From: Leptolyngbyaceae cyanobacterium CSSed165cm_216
GTDB taxonomy: Bacteria > Cyanobacteriota > Cyanobacteriia > Phormidesmidales > Phormidesmidaceae
DNA: 18,942 nt
Direction: 5' to 3'
NCBI GenBank assembly: GCA_007135385.1
Contig: SLIY01000032.1
Span: forward strand, 1-18,942
The notes below the pieces were generated by a model. The model saw nothing but the letters and a program-made list of their open reading frames with translations, was not told the DNA's origin and searched no databases. The translations under genes and the position numbers were made by a program. Below, in pieces: positions 15,663 through 18,942 of this stretch. Within the stretch, counting starts at the first letter, position 1, and every line of letters begins with the position of its first letter.

Positions 15663-15727
15663 TGTTAGCCTCTATGGTAGCCTTGCTCAAACGTGACTTT
15701 TTCCCGACCATACGGGCACTATCAACA

Positions 15728-17431
15728 ATGTCATATTCATCTAAACCATCTGCTGATTCCTGCGTAACGACCTTCGATGAGTTTGTGCAATTGGCGGATT
15801 ATTCTCTGATGGATACCTTAAATGCCGATCCTGATGCCACGGTCGATGGTGATGAGCACCGTGCCCGGCAGGTTTTTTCTGGTCATTTCGTACCTGTGAC
15901 ACCCATGCCGCTGGCAGAACCAGAATATGTAGCCCATAGCAGCACTTTTTTTAAGGAACTTGGGTTGAGCGATGAGCTAGTGCTTGATGAAAAATTTCGT
16001 CGTGTATTTTCTGGTGATCTCTCTGCTGCCCATGAGCCGATGCGTCAGGTTGGCTGGGCGACGGGTTATGCACTGTCGATTTATGGCACCGAATATAGCC
16101 AAAATTGTCCATTTGGTACCGGCAATGGTTATGGCGATGGTCGGGCCATATCGGTGTTTGAAGGAGTCATTAATGGCCAGCGCTGGGAAATGCAGTTGAA
16201 AGGTGGTGGCCCAACGCCTTATTGCCGTGGTGCCGACGGGCGTGCAGTACTCCGTTCAAGTGTGCGTGAGTTTCTAGCGCAAGACTATATGCAGGCTTTA
16301 GGTGTGCCAACATCGCGCTCTTTGACCCTGTATGTTTCTAAATCTGAGACCGTTACCCGGCCTTGGTATGCTCAAGACTCTTGCTCCACTGAACCTGATG
16401 TTTTGGTGGACAATCCTGTGGCCATTTCAACGCGTGTTGCACCCTCCTTTTTGCGCGTTGGCCAGCTAGAGTTATTTGCTCGCCGTGCTCGCAGTAATGC
16501 TCACCCAAGAGCATTAGAGGAGTTGCGCATGATTGTGTTGCACTTAATTGAGCGAGAATACAAAAGCGATATTAATCAAACTCTTGGTTTTGCAGATCAA
16601 TTGGTTGAGTTGGCTAAGTTATTTCGCCAACGTCTTACGACCCTGGTGGCCAATTGGCTACGGGTTGGTTACTGCCAGGGCAATTTTAATAGTGACAACT
16701 GCGCCGCTGGTGGCTTTACTCTCGACTATGGGCCATTTGGGTTTTGTGAAATTTTTGACCCTTGGTTTCAACCTTGGACTGGCGGCGGCGAACATTTTTC
16801 ATTCTTCAATCAGCCGATCGCAGCAGAAGCGAATTATTATATGTTTTGGAAAGCTGTGAGACCGCTACTGGCAGAAGATACTGATGCTCTAGAACAGTTC
16901 GACCAAGTAGGCCGTGGCTTTGCAGAAGCCATGCAAAAACAAATCCAGAAAATGTGGACGACCAAACTTGGTTTGACTGAATTTAACCCAGAGCTATTTA
17001 AGACATTAATGCAGTTAATGACCCACTCAGAGGTAGATTACACCATTTTCTTCCGCGAGTTATCCCATATACCAGACGATGTCTCACCCTTGAAAAAGAG
17101 CTTCTATGGTAAAACGTCACCACAACTCGATGAACAATGGCAATCTTGGCTAAAAAGCTGGCGCGACCTCGTTATTAACGATGGCAATTTGGCTGAGATA
17201 TCTACAAATATGAAACAGACTAACCCGAAATACACATGGCGAGAGTGGTTAATTGTCCCTGCCTATCAACAAGCCATGCAGGGTGACTACACGTTAGTTA
17301 AAGAGTTGCAAGCAGTATTTAGCCATCCCTATGATGAACAATCACAAGCAATAGAAGATAAATACTATCGCCTAAGACCTAGCGCGTTTTCTGATGTTGG
17401 AGGCGTGTCGCACTATAGCTGTTCATCTTGA
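15728..17431 (+). CDS. selO: SelO (YdiU) family pseudokinase AMPylase
   Basis: 567 residues from the ATG at 15728; a GTG at 15644 would add 28 unconserved residues. SelO proteins have a flipped kinase fold and transfer AMP from ATP to protein Ser/Thr/Tyr. Visible motifs are GYGDGRA (134-140), the nucleotide-binding lysine in QLKGGGPTPY (156-165), SSVREFL (177-183), the metal site NSDN (321-324) and LDYGPFGF (332-339). The C-terminus ends SCSS, carrying the family's redox cysteine. It is somewhat longer than the E. coli protein (478 residues) but looks complete and unframeshifted. The coding sequence is visibly A/T-richer than the surrounding cyanobacterial genes and I noticed no HIP1 site inside, suggesting acquisition. 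It is the only apparently intact gene between the two cysS tails apart from the short ccmM. Confidence 0.9.
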   Translation: MSYSSKPSADSCVTTFDEFVQLADYSLMDTLNADPDATVDGDEHRARQVFSGHFVPVTPMPLAEPEYVAHSSTFFKELGLSDELVLDEKFRRVFSGDLSAAHEPMRQVGWATGYALSIYGTEYSQNCPFGTGNGYGDGRAISVFEGVINGQRWEMQLKGGGPTPYCRGADGRAVLRSSVREFLAQDYMQALGVPTSRSLTLYVSKSETVTRPWYAQDSCSTEPDVLVDNPVAISTRVAPSFLRVGQLELFARRARSNAHPRALEELRMIVLHLIEREYKSDINQTLGFADQLVELAKLFRQRLTTLVANWLRVGYCQGNFNSDNCAAGGFTLDYGPFGFCEIFDPWFQPWTGGGEHFSFFNQPIAAEANYYMFWKAVRPLLAEDTDALEQFDQVGRGFAEAMQKQIQKMWTTKLGLTEFNPELFKTLMQLMTHSEVDYTIFFRELSHIPDDVSPLKKSFYGKTSPQLDEQWQSWLKSWRDLVINDGNLAEISTNMKQTNPKYTWREWLIVPAYQQAMQGDYTLVKELQAVFSHPYDEQSQAIEDKYYRLRPSAFSDVGGVSHYSCSS

Positions 17432-17459
17432 TGACTACGCGGCGATGGCCGCAGGCCGG

Positions 17460-17612
17460 TCCTTAACCATCGCAGACCTGATTCAACAGCGCCAGACGGC
17501 CCGGCAACACCGAGACTTTGTTAAGGCAGATCAGATTCGCGATCGCCTGGCAGCAGTGAGTATCACGGTGGTTGATCAACCAGATGGCGAAGTTCGTTGG
17601 CACCGACAGTAA
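17460..17612 (+). pseudogene. cysS: second cysS 3' tail (C-terminal about 50 codons)
   Basis: Beginning about 30 nt after the selO stop, the frame reads SLTIADLIQQRQTARQHRDF, then VKADQIRDRLAAVSITVVDQ, PDGEVRWHRQ and TAA at 17610-17612. This is the complete C-terminal helix-turn-helix tail of cysteinyl-tRNA synthetase with no catalytic domain attached. It is continuous here, whereas the copy at 10365/13372 is split. The absence of the preceding 400-odd residues makes it a relic or an integration footprint, not a gene. An ATG-initiated frame of 72 codons starting at 17394 covers it but begins inside selO and is unlikely to be real. Confidence 0.75.
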
Positions 17613-17620
17613 TAGGAGCG

Positions 17621-17980
17621 TTGCAAATTCCTGAACAGGCAGGGATCGAACCCGATCATTGTTTTTGGCTCAGCCACTGGGCCGCTGTGAGCGGCAAAAG
17701 TTGAATTGACTTGGCCACTGATCCGCCTCCCGACATTGCGGTTGAAGTCGATGTAACTAATTTCACGAAGATCGCAGATTACGAACGGTTTAAGGTTACT
17801 GAAGTATGGCTAATTCGAGGGGATGTTCTAGCCATCTTTGGCCTAACATCTGGGGGGTAGGCTCAAACAGAATCTAGTCAGTTTTTCGCTGATGCTGCTA
17901 TACCAAACCTCTATCAGCAGGTGATGGCAGCGATTGCCGAAGGTGCCAGTCCTCCCAGAGCCATTCGGTCAGTTGTCTAA
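17621..17980 (+). pseudogene. Uma2-family (PD-(D/E)XK-like) protein with two in-frame stops
   Basis: One continuous frame of 119 codons plus stop reads LQIPEQAGIEPDHCFWLSHW, then AAVSGKS, a TGA (17702-17704), IDLATDPPPDIAVEVDVTN, ADYERFKVTEVWLIRGDVLA, a TAG (17858-17860) and AQTESSQFFADAAIPNLYQQ to TAA 17978-17980. The PPPDIAVEVD and EVW blocks are diagnostic of Uma2-family proteins, common in cyanobacteria and related to restriction-endonuclease folds. The 5' part is missing. Because no base has been gained or lost between the two stops, decay is by point mutation only. It starts 9 nt after the cysS tail stop. Confidence 0.75.
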
Positions 17981-18004
17981 ATCGCAAGAACAACAGGCAA
18001 AGAC

Positions 18005-18103
18005 CCATCCGACATAGCTTTTTTGCTCGGTTCGATAGGAATAATGCTTTAGACGAATCGCGTCGCGAACCTGGTCAAGCAGCTTTCTGGATCGGGATTC
18101 CAT
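18005..18103 (-). pseudogene. N-terminal remnant of an integron-type tyrosine recombinase
   Basis: From an ATG at 18103 on the minus strand the frame reads MESRSRKLLDQVRDAIRLKH followed by YSYRTEQKSYVGW. This is the N-terminal SAM-like core-binding start of integron integrases and close relatives (typically LLDQVRxxIRxKHYSxRTExxYxxWI). An extra lysine within a run of six A suggests a small in-frame insertion. After W the homology stops; the catalytic Arg/His/Tyr domain is absent. Only about 33 codons survive. Confidence 0.7.
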
Positions 18104-18191
18104 AGCGAGGAAAGTGGATGTCAGTGGTATTAATGCACCAAATACTACATCCCTGGCCTACGTACTGACCATGAAGATTTGCTGAAGCCAT
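18104..18191. other. spacer between integrase remnant and dyad array
   Basis: 88 bases directly upstream of the integrase start, the position of attI in an integron. I see no defined attI core. ACATCCCT occurs at 18147-18154 and again in the first array unit at 18199-18206, which might be a diverged further unit at an irregular spacing. Confidence 0.25.
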
Positions 18192-18441
18192 CGGCATAAC
18201 ATCCCTAAGCAAGCATACTATGCGGAAAAGGCTCTGGCTAAACACCTCTATAAGGGTAATTACCACGACTTAATTCGGCATAACACTTAAAATTGGGTAG
18301 ATAGCCCGATAAAATTCTGTATAACACCCCAATTTGGGTGGTTATGCCGAATTTTATCTGCATAACTGCCCCCAGAGGAGGTGATATACAACTTTGATTC
18401 TGGCTATCTACCCTGCTGGGAGGTGTTAGACGGAATTTAGG
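18192..18441. repeat. tandem array of about six degenerate 41-42-bp dyad units
   Basis: Units begin at 18192, 18234, 18276, 18317, 18358 and 18400, with periods 42, 42, 41, 41 and 42. Each opens with C(T/G)G followed by a CATAAC-like core, a pyrimidine run, a purine run (GGG), a GTTATG-like core and an AT-rich spacer such as GAATTTTAT. Each unit is itself an imperfect hairpin. Pairing also occurs between units: GGGTAGATAGCC (18295-18306) is perfectly inverse-complementary to GGCTATCTACCC (18402-18413), and GATAAAATTC (18308-18317) to GAATTTTATC (18349-18358). The 41-nt steps break reading frame, so it is not protein-coding. It lies between the integrase remnant and a group II intron. Confidence 0.7.
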
Positions 18442-18469
18442 AAGGGGAGTCAGCATAAGCAGTAGTTAG

Positions 18470-18942
18470 GTGCGCGACTCGAAGTCGTTCGGGGGAGTTG
18501 GAAAGGGTTCCTAAGTCCTTTCCCTGCCAGTGTTCAGGCAGATGTCCGCCTTGGAATGTTCAACCTGTAAGGGGAGGGCAGTATCAGCAGACAAGGCTAA
18601 GTGTCGAAGCACCTTCAGAGCCAAATTGAGGGTGCAGGCTAGGGCAAGGACTTCGACAAGCTCAGCCGAGCGTTGCTAAGGATAATGCAAATGAATCCTT
18701 GAAGAGGCTTCGTTAATTGTAGTGCTCGAAATGGCTGACACGAGCATGTTGGGGCACATGAGAGTCGATAGAGTCTAAATATCGGCTGAGAACACCTCGC
18801 CCCCGGAGTAAAGAGGAGTCCTAAGCCCGGATATCTCACAAGAAAAGGTGAATCGGGGTCAACAAACAGCGAGAATGCAATAAACACAAAGCGTTCAGCG
18901 GTTTGGAACCATGACCTCGATTCAAACAGAGTGTACCTCAAC
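18470..18942 (+). ncRNA. group II intron, 5' portion (domain I), runs off the window
   Basis: From 18470 the sequence begins GTGCGCGACTCG, matching the GTGYG 5' consensus of group II introns. A series of stems typical of domain I follows: CGACTCGAAGTCG, GGAAAGGGTTCCTAAGTCC with TTTCC, GTTCAACCTGTAAGG, and GAAGCACCTTC with GAGGGTGC. The long non-coding, highly structured stretch closely resembles cyanobacterial group II introns as I remember them. About 470 nt are visible. Domain IV with any reverse-transcriptase ORF, and the 3' end, would lie to the right. The last exon bases are AGCAGTAGTTAG. A 100-codon antisense frame at 18639-18941 is a shadow of the structured RNA. Confidence 0.75.

Noticed and set aside
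17394..17612. 72-codon gene ending at 17612
   Set aside because: Its start lies inside selO and its body is the cysS C-terminal tail without a catalytic domain.
17621..17980. Programmed stop-codon readthrough in the Uma2 gene
   Set aside because: Two different stops, a missing 5' end and no stimulatory element are better explained by decay.
18192..18441. CRISPR array
   Set aside because: Units are contiguous and diverged, with no unique spacers between identical repeats and no cas genes nearby.
18639..18941. 100-codon minus-strand protein at the right edge
   Set aside because: It lies antisense to a highly structured group II intron domain I and has no recognisable domain; it is probably a shadow frame.

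Overview
The window looks like chromosomal DNA from a cyanobacterium, probably a filamentous non-model lineage. The HIP1 octamer GCGATCGC recurs throughout, for example near 1425, 1706, 2647, 3726, 5670, 6238, 6531, 7424, 8677, 9473, 9950, 10363, 11270, 12780, 13373, 14205, 15061 and 17538. A CcmM relative with a RuBisCO-small-subunit-like domain, a Uma2-family remnant and a group II intron 5' end fit the same picture. No rRNA or tRNA gene was recognised.

Left part (1-5079): a plus-strand operon encodes a dipeptide/oligopeptide-type ABC importer (two permeases, then an F-type and a D-type ATPase). The last ATPase overlaps an Asp/Glu/hydantoin-racemase-family enzyme by 4 nt. The binding-protein gene is not in the window, but an upstream gene may end in the first 24 bases. 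The context suggests import of a small amide or ureide and its racemisation; the substrate is not shown.

Middle (5080-13446): facing the operon on the minus strand is a 982-residue fusion of a PlsY-like membrane domain to a PEP-synthase/rifampin-phosphotransferase-like dikinase. Upstream of it in the same direction are a membrane coiled-coil protein and a secreted protein with a CDCPAC motif. A plus-strand 2TM-type protein follows, then a second, soluble 885-residue dikinase-like protein. The second dikinase gene lies inside a broken piece of a cysS (cysteinyl-tRNA synthetase) 3' end: one part of the tail is on its left (10365-10405) and the rest, through the stop codon, on its right (13372-13446).

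Right part (13446-18942): a gene graveyard. It holds the frameshifted C-terminus of a NylB-type hydrolase, a ccmM copy lacking its N-terminus, an in-frame deletion fusion of a Mn/Zn ABC ATPase with its permease, an opposite-strand remnant of the matching binding protein, an apparently intact selO, a second cysS 3' tail, and a Uma2 gene with two in-frame stops. Then come the N-terminal 33 codons of an integron-type tyrosine recombinase on the minus strand, a tandem array of about six degenerate 41-42-bp dyad units, and the 5' end of a group II intron running off the right edge.

The most unusual signals are (i) the dyad array between an integrase remnant and a group II intron, laid out like a relic integron platform but with no cassettes, and (ii) repeated cysS 3' tails that bracket foreign-looking DNA and may be integration footprints. 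Both are read by eye and need computational confirmation.
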